From positions 1 to 64,000 of the forward strand of contig DUPD01000050.1 of the NCBI GenBank assembly GCA_012838505.1: a stretch of DNA of 64,000 nucleotides. The letters run 5' to 3'. Numbering within the stretch: the stretch's first letter is position 1; every line of letters starts with the position of its first letter. The stretch is from Bacilli bacterium. Its GTDB lineage: Bacteria > Bacillota > Bacilli > Bacillales > Amphibacillaceae. Positions 17,632 to 27,094 of the stretch are shown here, one piece after another. A program made the position numbers and the translations under genes. The notes below the pieces were generated by a model, which ran no database searches, was not told where the DNA came from, and saw nothing but the letters and a program-made list of their open reading frames with translations.

Positions 17632-20600
17632 TAAAATAAGGTTAACAAACGTTGTTTATGATGATGGTAACAAGCGCTACAATGATGAATTATTTATTTT
17701 TGATGGACATAATTCAGCGATTATTTTAGAAAATGGTGGTGGGAAAACAGTTCTGATTCACACCGCTTTACAAGCAATTTTTCCACATGTTGATTTAGCG
17801 AATCGAAAAATAAAGAATACATTAGTTGTTCAAAACGAACCAGCCCATATCGCGATTGAGTGGATCAATAATGATCGCCCGAGACGTTATGTAGTGACAG
17901 CTGTCTCGCTTTATGCAACGAAGCAAGGAATTGATTCATTGCGTTATGTTTATGAGTACGGTGAAAATGATCCGAATGCGATTGCAGAAATTCCATTTGT
18001 AAAGCAGGGTGTCGGAGGGAAACGCCCTGCTGATCGTGGTGAGGTGCTAGATTACTATGGTCATATGCGTGATACGACCTTGTCTGCACAGACTTTTTCG
18101 ACAATAAAAGATTATCGCTTGTATATTGAAGAACAGTATCAAATTATTGCGAGCGAATGGGATAATATTATAAAAATTAATAGTTCAGAAGGTGGAGTAG
18201 AAGCCTTTTTTGAGCAGTGTAAAACAACGAATCAACTATTTGATCGCTTGTTAATCCCAACTGTTGAAGATTCAATTGAGGGACATAAAGAAAATACATT
18301 CGCTGACATGTTTGAACAGCAACATGAAAGTTTAAAAAATTATCTAAATTTGAAGGAAACAATCGAAGAAAACAAACAAATTCAAGAAAAACTGAATAAC
18401 TATGTTAGCCAATATGAAAACCTCCATCAAGCAGAAGGAAAATATCACCAAACAAAAGCGAAAGTGAAAGGACTATGGGAGGCCACCCTTGAGCAGGATC
18501 AAGAGTCTAGAAACGAATTAGAAAAACTAAATAATCATATCGATCAATGGCAAGCAGAACAAAAACGCCATAAAGTAAAACAAGCATCTTATCAAATTGC
18601 GATAGAGAGACAAAGAGAACAAGAGTTAATAAAATTATATGATGAAGCTCGAATCCAGCAGGCAGAGCTCACCGAATCCCATCAAGCGATCGAAACTGAA
18701 AGATTGACTTTAGAAGTTGCTAAACTCAAACAAAAACAAGTTGAAGTTGAAAGAGAGTTAGCTCAGATTAAAAATGAGTTAGCTACACTTGATCAATCGA
18801 TCGAGGCAGAAACAATTAATCAACAATTGGTCGAAACAAAGCAAGCTTTACGAGGCTGGTATGAGCAAAAACAGGAAACTTTAGCAAAAGAAAAAACTGC
18901 AGTTCAATATCAAATCAACCCAATTCAAGACAAGATCAACAAACTAACTGAAACATATCGTGATTTGTCATTAGAAAAAGATGAGCTGAATGTTGCCGAA
19001 GGAACTCAAGCGGGTATGATTAATTCACGTTTAAAAGATATGGAATACATTAAACAAGAAATATTAGCGAATCCAAAAGAAGAAAAAGTCGATCAAAAAC
19101 TTAAGCAATGGAATAAACGAAGGCAGATCCTTGATGAGGAAATTATTGAACTGAATCAATTACGGAAAGCGACCTTGGGAGATCAGGAAAAACAGACACA
19201 AGCAAAAATTGCTCTCATCAATGAACAACAAATGATTGGGAACCATTATCAACAGCTAAGCTACCAATTAGAGCATCTGCGAGAAGCTGAAAGCCAATTG
19301 ATTACGAGATTAGCTCAATTAAGGCCGCAATGGGCATCACTAGATAATGTTTATTCAACGCAGCATTCAATTGCTCAACGAATTAAGGAAAAGCTTGTTC
19401 AATTAACGAAAGATCAAAGTCGTTATTTTGAGGAAGAACGATTGGCTTATCGCTTTGTTGATGATTATCAAGATCAAATGATCTTTTTTGCCGATCCGTT
19501 TGTAGAAAAGAAAATCGAATCATGGAAGAATGAGTTTGATTATTTAATTATGGGGATTGAATATTTGCAAGATTTGCAACCTGAAGACAAACAACAACTT
19601 ATCAACTATCCATTTTGGTCAAATACATTAATTACGACGAAAAAAGAACAGCAGAAAGTCGTCAACAAATTAAATTCAAGTCGTGATCATCTCCAATATC
19701 CAATTTTAGTTTTGACGACAGAAGAGGCTTTATCAATTACTACAGAACAATACCTTGATTGGATTACTCCAAATCATTGGCAACACAATTTACAAACTGA
19801 AAAATTTATTGACTGGAAACAGCAACTTAACGATCATGCTCAACAGAGTCGCTTACGTCGTGAAGAAAAAGCAAAAGAAATTAACCAGTGGGAAACCGTA
19901 GCGGAAAAATTAGTAGAGTTTCATGATATTTATCCATATGAAGATATGATTGAGAAACAAGAAGCGCTGTCACTCGCAGAAAATCAGCTAGAATCACTAA
20001 AAATAAAACTAAGTGAGACTGAGCGAAATTTACTTGCCTTTTCAAAGAAAATAACAGAAGTTGAGCAAGTCATCGAAGAAAAATCTGCTCAAAAGCAAGG
20101 TCTAGAGTCGATGATTGAAAAAGCAATAACATTTCTTCGCTATCAAACAGAGGTTGAACAAGTTAAGCTGGAACAACGAGAAATTAGTAAAAAGATCGAA
20201 CAAGTAACGAAGGAATTAGCTAAGATTACTGAACATCAAGCCCGTTTTGAAGCTGAAAAAGTAAACTTGCGAGAGCGGATTGCCGGTTTTACTCAACAAG
20301 AAATTTCATTAAAAGAAGAGGACAATTATCAAAAAGTATTGTCATTTCCACCAAAGTACACGAATGAACATCGCAGTGCAATACTGTCGCGTCTCGAAAC
20401 ACTTGAACTAAAGGCACGTGAAATTAACCGATCAAGAGGGGAATGGGAAGTACGTCAAGCAACAAACGAGAAGGAACTGAGATCACTGATCAAACAAATC
20501 GAGGTTATTTTGCAAGACAATCATGATCTTGATCAAAGCAAACCATTTCCTAGTGATGGTGATCAATTAATTGAAAAGTTGCTGCGGGAAAGTCAAAAAC

Positions 20601-22030
20601 TCTCTGAACAAATCACTCAAGTGACGGATCAATTATCTTCACGGTCAATAGAGAAAGCAAAACAAGAGGCAATAATAGACTTGAAAACGTCTCAATTTTA
20701 TGAACAGTTTGTTGATCAAGAAATTGAAATTTTTTCAGATTCACTGGCGAGGATTGAGACGCAGTTAAAACAACGAGCAAGTAAATTACTCGAACAGAAA
20801 CAATTTTTGGATCAGTCATGGAGCCGAGTTAAGAAAGAGTTAGACGCGATAGAAAAAGCAACACATCTTTTGGAAAATCATATAGAAAAGCATCATTTTA
20901 ACGCACCAGATATTGAGGCAGCACGCTTAACTCCTGATCAATTACGTGATTATATTTATCAACGCAATCAAACTGTCATGCAAGTGACTCAAGCTTTAAA
21001 AGATGATTTAAAAATTGTCGAGCAAGAGAATAAGCAAGTTGTAGATGAACAACACAAATTTAAATTGTTCTGTAAAAATTATATTTCTAATATTAAATTA
21101 CAACAGATGGCAATCACAGGTATTGAAACAAAATCAAACTACGTTGATATTTTGAATTTCAAACAGAATATGACGAAGAGCATTGAACGAAGCTCGCAAT
21201 ATGCGAATGAACATATTAGAGCAAGTGATAAAATCTTACAATCTTTTATTAATCAAATTCATACCCATTTAATTAATTTGACTGAGGAACTTGCTCAAAT
21301 TCCTAAAAAAACACGTGTTAAAGTCAATGATAATTGGAAACAAATTTTTGACTTTAAAATCCCAGACTGGGACAGGGATGTTGGTTTATCTCGTTTGCGC
21401 GATTATATTGAATGGATTTTAAACAAATTAAATTCAACAGATTATACTTTAGATAATGGCTTACAAGACAAGGGGAAAATTAGAAATCAGATTGAAACAT
21501 GGTTAGAGTCGAAGCAACTCCTACAAATTGTGATGCAAAATGAAACAATGCGTGTCAGCTGTCGTAAAGTGACAAATGATAATCAAGTTAGTTCACGGCC
21601 ACACTCATGGGAGCAAAGTAACATTTGGTCTGGTGGAGAAAAATGGAGTAAAAATATGACTTTATTTTTAGGTATACTAAATTATGTTGCAGAAAAGAAA
21701 GGCTATCAATCTGGTGATGCAAAAAAGCAACGTGCAGTTATTCTTGATAATCCATTTGGGGCAGCTTCAAGTAATCATGTTTTAAATCCGGTCTTTTTTG
21801 TAGCGGAACAGTTAGGCTTTCAAATGATCGCATTGACTGCACATGCTGAAGGGAAGTTTTTACAAGATTATTTCCCGGTTATATTTAGTTGTCGATTGCG
21901 TCAGACAACTGATGTAAATAAACAGGTGATGGAAACAAGCAAGCAACTTAATTATGCTTATTTTGAGGATCATCAGCCGCCAGAGATGGAACGACTCAAA
22001 CAAACCGAGCAAATGGAGCTTTTTGAATAA
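17618..22030 (+). CDS. jetC: Wadjet JetC (MukB/SMC-like ATPase, 1470 aa)
   Basis: N-terminal AIILENGGGKT, long coiled coils, C-terminal WSGGEKWSKNM and AVILDNPFGAASSNHVL. Confidence 0.88.
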   Translation: MPTISKIRLTNVVYDDGNKRYNDELFIFDGHNSAIILENGGGKTVLIHTALQAIFPHVDLANRKIKNTLVVQNEPAHIAIEWINNDRPRRYVVTAVSLYATKQGIDSLRYVYEYGENDPNAIAEIPFVKQGVGGKRPADRGEVLDYYGHMRDTTLSAQTFSTIKDYRLYIEEQYQIIASEWDNIIKINSSEGGVEAFFEQCKTTNQLFDRLLIPTVEDSIEGHKENTFADMFEQQHESLKNYLNLKETIEENKQIQEKLNNYVSQYENLHQAEGKYHQTKAKVKGLWEATLEQDQESRNELEKLNNHIDQWQAEQKRHKVKQASYQIAIERQREQELIKLYDEARIQQAELTESHQAIETERLTLEVAKLKQKQVEVERELAQIKNELATLDQSIEAETINQQLVETKQALRGWYEQKQETLAKEKTAVQYQINPIQDKINKLTETYRDLSLEKDELNVAEGTQAGMINSRLKDMEYIKQEILANPKEEKVDQKLKQWNKRRQILDEEIIELNQLRKATLGDQEKQTQAKIALINEQQMIGNHYQQLSYQLEHLREAESQLITRLAQLRPQWASLDNVYSTQHSIAQRIKEKLVQLTKDQSRYFEEERLAYRFVDDYQDQMIFFADPFVEKKIESWKNEFDYLIMGIEYLQDLQPEDKQQLINYPFWSNTLITTKKEQQKVVNKLNSSRDHLQYPILVLTTEEALSITTEQYLDWITPNHWQHNLQTEKFIDWKQQLNDHAQQSRLRREEKAKEINQWETVAEKLVEFHDIYPYEDMIEKQEALSLAENQLESLKIKLSETERNLLAFSKKITEVEQVIEEKSAQKQGLESMIEKAITFLRYQTEVEQVKLEQREISKKIEQVTKELAKITEHQARFEAEKVNLRERIAGFTQQEISLKEEDNYQKVLSFPPKYTNEHRSAILSRLETLELKAREINRSRGEWEVRQATNEKELRSLIKQIEVILQDNHDLDQSKPFPSDGDQLIEKLLRESQKLSEQITQVTDQLSSRSIEKAKQEAIIDLKTSQFYEQFVDQEIEIFSDSLARIETQLKQRASKLLEQKQFLDQSWSRVKKELDAIEKATHLLENHIEKHHFNAPDIEAARLTPDQLRDYIYQRNQTVMQVTQALKDDLKIVEQENKQVVDEQHKFKLFCKNYISNIKLQQMAITGIETKSNYVDILNFKQNMTKSIERSSQYANEHIRASDKILQSFINQIHTHLINLTEELAQIPKKTRVKVNDNWKQIFDFKIPDWDRDVGLSRLRDYIEWILNKLNSTDYTLDNGLQDKGKIRNQIETWLESKQLLQIVMQNETMRVSCRKVTNDNQVSSRPHSWEQSNIWSGGEKWSKNMTLFLGILNYVAEKKGYQSGDAKKQRAVILDNPFGAASSNHVLNPVFFVAEQLGFQMIALTAHAEGKFLQDYFPVIFSCRLRQTTDVNKQVMETSKQLNYAYFEDHQPPEMERLKQTEQMELFE

Positions 22031-22084
22031 TCCAACTTAAATAATTAACAAGAATAGATCGATGCAAGTCAATTGAAGATGGGA

Positions 22085-22230
22085 TAAACGTATCCAATGA
22101 ATTGGGATTTGTGTCATTAAGAGAATTCATAGGCAATCACTTTAAGATCCAAAAAACTAAGCAATCACAAATATATAAATAGTTCTATTTACGACAAAAC
22201 CGTAAGTAGAACTATTTTTTACTTAACAAG
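22085..22230 (+). mobile_element. Degenerate 3' end of the same IS1182-type element as at window start
   Basis: aatgaattgggatttgtgtcatta... parallels aatgaacttggatttgcgttatt...; shared hairpin TAGTTCTATTTACGacaaaacCGTAAGTAGAACTA. Confidence 0.75.
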
Positions 22231-22257
22231 ACTTTTATGGTCGATTCGCTTTTTGTC

Positions 22258-23664
22258 TTATTTAACTTCTTGTGTTTCAACAACTCGAATTGCTTCTTTT
22301 GAGCCAAAAGCGAATCTTCTTGCAAGTGGGCTTGGCTCATTTGTAATTAATCGTTCTGTTGAGAAGTAGGTTGGAACTAAGATAATAACGGCACTAATCC
22401 AAGCAAGTGGGTTCGACATGATTGCTCCACTGAAACCGAATAACTTAGAGAGAATAATTGCACCAAAAATACGAGCAACTAGCTCCATTGCACCAGCAAG
22501 TGTAGGTGCAAAACTATTGCCAAGCCCTTGTAATGCCAATCTAAGGACGAACACGAGAGCTAAGAATGAATAAAATGGAGCTTGAATTCTAAAAAACTGC
22601 TCTGCTAAGCTTAATACAGCCTCATTATTTCCATCGACAAACATTGTCGCCAACGTTCGTCCGAAGAACCAGAGAATGAGGCCAATTGATACGCTATACA
22701 CTAAAGTAATTTTTACAATTGCTCGAACCCCTTGTTTGATTCGATCAAATTTGCCAGCTCCAAAGTTTTGAGCAACATAAGTTGAGATTGCAACACCAAT
22801 TGTTTGAAGAGGCATCGTTAGGAGCTGATCAATTTTTGATGAGGCAGTGTAAGCTGCAACAGATACAGCGCCTAATCGGTTTAATGTAATTTGAACGGCA
22901 ATCGTTCCAAAGGCAATAATTGAATATTGGAATCCGAATGGAAGTCCGATGCGCAAGTGTTCTTTATATTCTGACCAGTCTAATGTCCAATCCTCTTTAT
23001 AAATTCTTAAAATCGGCACACGTCGGTTAATATAGACTAAACATAGGATCGTTGCGACGATTTGTGAAATAATTGTTGCGTAACCCGCACCTTCAACATT
23101 CATATTAAAGGCTAAAATGAATGTATAGTCTAAAATAACGTTTAAAATTGATGCAATAATTAGAAAGATTAATGGTGTTCGACTGTCACCAATCGCTCTT
23201 AATATATTAGAGAGATAATTGAACATTACAGTGACACCAATACCACCGAAGATTACGACTAAATAGTCATATGCTTGATCAATAATTTCAGGTGGTGTTT
23301 GCATTAATTCTAAAATTTCTCTTGTGTTTGTTGTTGCAAAATAAGTTAATATTGCGCTAGCAATGATAATAATAATTAAACTAGAACCAAGACTTCTTCT
23401 CAAGCCATCAATGTCTTTTCGCCCAAATCGTTGGGCGGTAATAACAGATAATCCAGCGGTAATACCAATTGCAAGACCAAGTATTAAAAAGTTTACACTT
23501 CCGGTTGATCCGACGGCCGCTAAGGCATTCATACCGAGTGTTTGACTTACAATTAGTGTATCTGCCATATTATAAAATTGTTGAAAGACGTTTCCAATCA
23601 ACATAGGAAAAGCAAAAAACAAAATTAATTTTAAAGGATTTCCTGACGTCATATCTTTACCCAT
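22258..23664 (-). CDS. MATE family efflux transporter
   Basis: 12-TM; FFAFPMLIGNVFQQFYNMADTLIVSQTLGMNALAAVGS. Confidence 0.95.
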   Translation of the reverse strand: MGKDMTSGNPLKLILFFAFPMLIGNVFQQFYNMADTLIVSQTLGMNALAAVGSTGSVNFLILGLAIGITAGLSVITAQRFGRKDIDGLRRSLGSSLIIIIIASAILTYFATTNTREILELMQTPPEIIDQAYDYLVVIFGGIGVTVMFNYLSNILRAIGDSRTPLIFLIIASILNVILDYTFILAFNMNVEGAGYATIISQIVATILCLVYINRRVPILRIYKEDWTLDWSEYKEHLRIGLPFGFQYSIIAFGTIAVQITLNRLGAVSVAAYTASSKIDQLLTMPLQTIGVAISTYVAQNFGAGKFDRIKQGVRAIVKITLVYSVSIGLILWFFGRTLATMFVDGNNEAVLSLAEQFFRIQAPFYSFLALVFVLRLALQGLGNSFAPTLAGAMELVARIFGAIILSKLFGFSGAIMSNPLAWISAVIILVPTYFSTERLITNEPSPLARRFAFGSKEAIRVVETQEVK

Positions 23665-23714
23665 AATTACACCTCACTGTTTAAAATAGAATATTTTGTA
23701 TTTATCATGATAAA

Positions 23715-23746
23715 AAGATGATCTTGGGGTAAACCAAGATCATCTT
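23715..23746 (-). terminator. Strong hairpin terminator (13-bp arms)
   Basis: aagatgatcttgg-ggtaaa-ccaagatcatctt; T tract on minus strand. Confidence 0.85.
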
Positions 23747-23899
23747 AACGCTCATTGATTTAAATAACCCCACTATAGATAGTTTAATCAGATTTGATTT
23801 ATCTAAGTGGGGGTTACAGCTCGTAGCCGTTATTAAGTTATAAAAATTCATTTACCTTAAATGATTGATTATGTAATCTTATCGGTTAACTTGATTCGA

Positions 23900-25141
23900 T
23901 TACTCTTCAGTTTCAGGTATTTGTTTAATAATTTGTACTTTTTCGATCGTCCTCCCGTTAACATTTAATACTTTAAATGTTAACTCATCAACCTCGATCA
24001 CTTCATTTTTTTCCGGTATATTATTTAATGTTTTTAGTAAATAAGCGGCCAGTACGTCGTCTTCTTCGGGAATATCTGTACCAAAAATAGAATTTAAGTG
24101 GTGGAGTGTGATTTTTCCATCGCAGATAATTTCTGTTTCTGTTAATTTTTCAATTAACAAACCACTTTCTAAGTCGGTTTCATCTTCAATCTCAAGACCA
24201 ATCATCGTCTCAATAATATCCTCGTGAGTGATGATTCCTTCAGTTCCACCATACTCATCGAGTACAATCGCCATATGTTTCTTCTCTTTAGTCATTTGCC
24301 TAAACACCCGCTGAATTGAGTGAAATTCATAAGCAATTAGAGGTTCTGTATCAATGACCTCTACTAGTGGCTTTTCAGGGATGAGGGACCAATGAATAAA
24401 GTCTTTCGCATGAAGCACCCCGATAATATTATCAATACCTTCATCGTAAACTGGATATCTAGAGAAAGGGTTTTGTAAAATAACTTCTTTTACGTCGTTA
24501 TAATCTGATGTGTTAGGAATAGCAACAATTTCAATTCTTGGTGTTTTTAAGACATCTTTAATATTCAGATTATGAAAGTCTAGCACACCCTTAATTCGGT
24601 TTGACTCATCCCGTTCTAGCATTCCTTCTGCATCTGCAATATCAATTATCGCACGTAATTCTTCTTTAGACACAGAGATATTCTCAGGTGTATTTTTTGA
24701 TAAAACTTTTGTGATGAAACTTGTCAGTTTATTAATCAAAAACGTAATTGGCTTCAAGATGAAAAGAATCACATTGATAAAGGGAAAAACGGCATATGAA
24801 ATTTTTTCAGGAAAAGCAGCTGCAATAGATTTCGGAATAATCTCAGCAGTAAGGATGATCACAACAGTTAGAATTGCAGTTGCAATCCCAACGCTATAGC
24901 CTTGTTCAATTGCGATTGTAGTTACTAGAGCAGGCAGAATAATATTAGCAATGTTATTTCCAATTAGAATCCCCGTAATAAACTCGTTTGGACGAGAAAC
25001 TAAATGGAGCAACTTTTCTGATTTTTTATCGCCATTTTTGACCTTGGATTGCAGTTTGATTCGATTTGTTGACGTAAGAGCTGTTTCGCTTCCAGAAAAG
25101 AAAAAAGAAGCGAATAATAAAAAGATGATCGCAATGATCAC
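23900..25141 (-). CDS. CNNM/CorC-family (DUF21 + CBS) membrane protein
   Basis: SGSETALTSTNRIKLQSK, RYPVYDEGIDNIIGVLHAKD, VVLDEYGGTEGIITHEDIIE. Confidence 0.93.
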   Translation of the reverse strand: MIIAIIFLLFASFFFSGSETALTSTNRIKLQSKVKNGDKKSEKLLHLVSRPNEFITGILIGNNIANIILPALVTTIAIEQGYSVGIATAILTVVIILTAEIIPKSIAAAFPEKISYAVFPFINVILFILKPITFLINKLTSFITKVLSKNTPENISVSKEELRAIIDIADAEGMLERDESNRIKGVLDFHNLNIKDVLKTPRIEIVAIPNTSDYNDVKEVILQNPFSRYPVYDEGIDNIIGVLHAKDFIHWSLIPEKPLVEVIDTEPLIAYEFHSIQRVFRQMTKEKKHMAIVLDEYGGTEGIITHEDIIETMIGLEIEDETDLESGLLIEKLTETEIICDGKITLHHLNSIFGTDIPEEDDVLAAYLLKTLNNIPEKNEVIEVDELTFKVLNVNGRTIEKVQIIKQIPETEE

Positions 25142-25280
25142 GAAAACTTCCTCCTTATTGTTGCCAATAAAATATAGTTAATTATTTTTATTATACACTA
25201 ACGAATTCGAATAGGGAACTAATATAGTTTAATTTTAGGTGAATTTATCAGTCATTTATGAGGAAGATAAACAGAAAACA

Positions 25281-25314
25281 ACATCCCAGTATGAATCTTT
25301 CATAGCTGGGATGT
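25281..25314 (-). terminator. Hairpin downstream of xylanase remnant
   Basis: acatcccag...ctgggatgt. Confidence 0.6.
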
Positions 25315-25323
25315 GATCTGGAT

Positions 25324-26097
25324 TTAATGAATCTCTAAATAATCAATATAGGCGTCCCAAGTACCGTCATCAGCAGTAACGATTAATTCGACTTCCTGAT
25401 TGCCAGTGCCGTGATAGACGTTGTCAATCGTGTAAACGGCCGGATAATGGTCGACAAAATAGAATGTTCCGAGCGTTTGACCACCAATCTTTAAATCCAC
25501 ACGTGCCATATTGTTATTATTTGACGCACCTCTTAATGAAAAACTGTGGTTGTTGCTTGCAAAATATTGATTGAACTTAACTGAATCATTGTTAGCATAT
25601 AAAGCTACACCATTAAATGGTGAGTTAATTGTTCCTGCATATGGTCCAGATAGCGTCATTGATTCAGCTTCAATTCGTGTAACTTGACCATTTCCGGGGT
25701 TGCCACCGCCATTTCCGCCACCACCGATGTTTAAGTTGTTTAGATAAACATCTGCAGAACCACTACTCTGGTAGCCTTCGATTGTTAAAGCCACTTCATA
25801 CATTTTACCCATTGGCATGCCATGGCTTTCCCAAGCATTAAAGTGATCGCTGACAGAAATCGTTCCTTCTGTCCGTTTATTTCTTCTAACGCTCCAGTAT
25901 TGTTGGAACGTTGTGTTGCCGATGATCGATGGTTGATTAACACGTGTTGTTTCATAAATATCGTATGTGTCACCATCGATATAGACTGTTCCTTTTGCAT
26001 TTGCTCCAGGCGGTCTCCAGTTGCCCCAACTATCAACGATATAATATTCAACAAGTGGATCAACCGTCCAGCCATAAACTGTTGAATAAGAGTTTCC
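25324..26097 (-). pseudogene. 5'-truncated GH11 endo-1,4-beta-xylanase with C-terminal CBM36
   Basis: Continuous frame from 26097: [32 protein letters not shown]...[29 protein letters not shown]...[13 protein letters not shown] + Gly linker + CBM36; TAA immediately upstream. Confidence 0.88.
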
Positions 26098-26239
26098 TTA
26101 GTATGGTGATAGCCTAAAAGTATGATTTTGTCTGATTGATACAATAGTTTGTAAATAATAAAAGGACTTGAATTGTAGCAGAAACTATGTAAAGATAGAT
26201 GACAAGACAGATGAATAGTTAAGGGCGTGACTAATTATT

Positions 26240-27076
26240 GTGAATCAAATAAAACTTAAAAGAATGCTGGAAAACTTTTTTCTTGAAGACTTAGGGGAAG
26301 GTGATCAAACGACAAATTTTATTATCCCTAAACAAAAGGAAGGCCAATTAGTACTGATGGCAAAAGAGGCAGGTGTTTTCTCTGGGGTTGATATTATCAA
26401 GATTGGTTTCCTTCTACTAAATAAATCAATTGATATTCATTTAAATGTATCAGATGGTGCACAAGTAAAACAGGGAGATATTCTGGCGGTAGTTAAAGGA
26501 AGTGTTCTCGATCTACTAAAAGGAGAACGGGTTATCTTAAATTTAATCCAGCGTATGAGTGGGGTAGCAACATTAACTAATCAAGCAGTTCAAGAGTTGA
26601 ATTGTTCAGAAACTAGAATTTGCGATACGAGAAAAACAACACCAGGCTTAAGAATGTTAGAAAAATATGCGGTTCGCTGTGGCGGTGGATTTAATCATCG
26701 TTTCGGTTTATATGACGGTGTGATGATTAAAGATAATCATATTGAATGGGCAGGCTCAATTAAACAAGCGGTTGAGCAGGTGAGAAAACGGGCAGGTCAT
26801 ATGATTAAAATTGAGGTAGAAACTGAAACGATGGCACAGGTTATTGAGGCTGTCGAGGCACAGGTAGATGTCATTATGTTTGATAATTGTCACCCAGACC
26901 AGATTAGGCAATTTATTAAACTAGTTCCAAATGGGATTGTGACAGAAGCATCAGGGGGGATTCTGTTAAGTGATCTAGCTTCTTATCGTGACACAGGTGT
27001 TGATTATATTTCTCTTGGGTTTTTAACCCACTCGTATCAGTCGTTGGACATTAGCGCAAATCTATTAATCGATTAA
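26240..27076 (+). CDS. nadC: Nicotinate-nucleotide pyrophosphorylase (carboxylating)
   Basis: EDLGEGDQTT, RICDTRKTTPGLRMLEKYAVRCGGGFNHR. Confidence 0.95.
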   Translation: MNQIKLKRMLENFFLEDLGEGDQTTNFIIPKQKEGQLVLMAKEAGVFSGVDIIKIGFLLLNKSIDIHLNVSDGAQVKQGDILAVVKGSVLDLLKGERVILNLIQRMSGVATLTNQAVQELNCSETRICDTRKTTPGLRMLEKYAVRCGGGFNHRFGLYDGVMIKDNHIEWAGSIKQAVEQVRKRAGHMIKIEVETETMAQVIEAVEAQVDVIMFDNCHPDQIRQFIKLVPNGIVTEASGGILLSDLASYRDTGVDYISLGFLTHSYQSLDISANLLID

Positions 27077-27094
27077 TAAGGGGGAGTTTCAATC

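Noticed and set aside
25785-26144. ORF-track protein [17 protein letters not shown]...
   Set aside because: Out of frame with the GH11 xylanase sequence on the same strand; the correct frame is 26097-25324.
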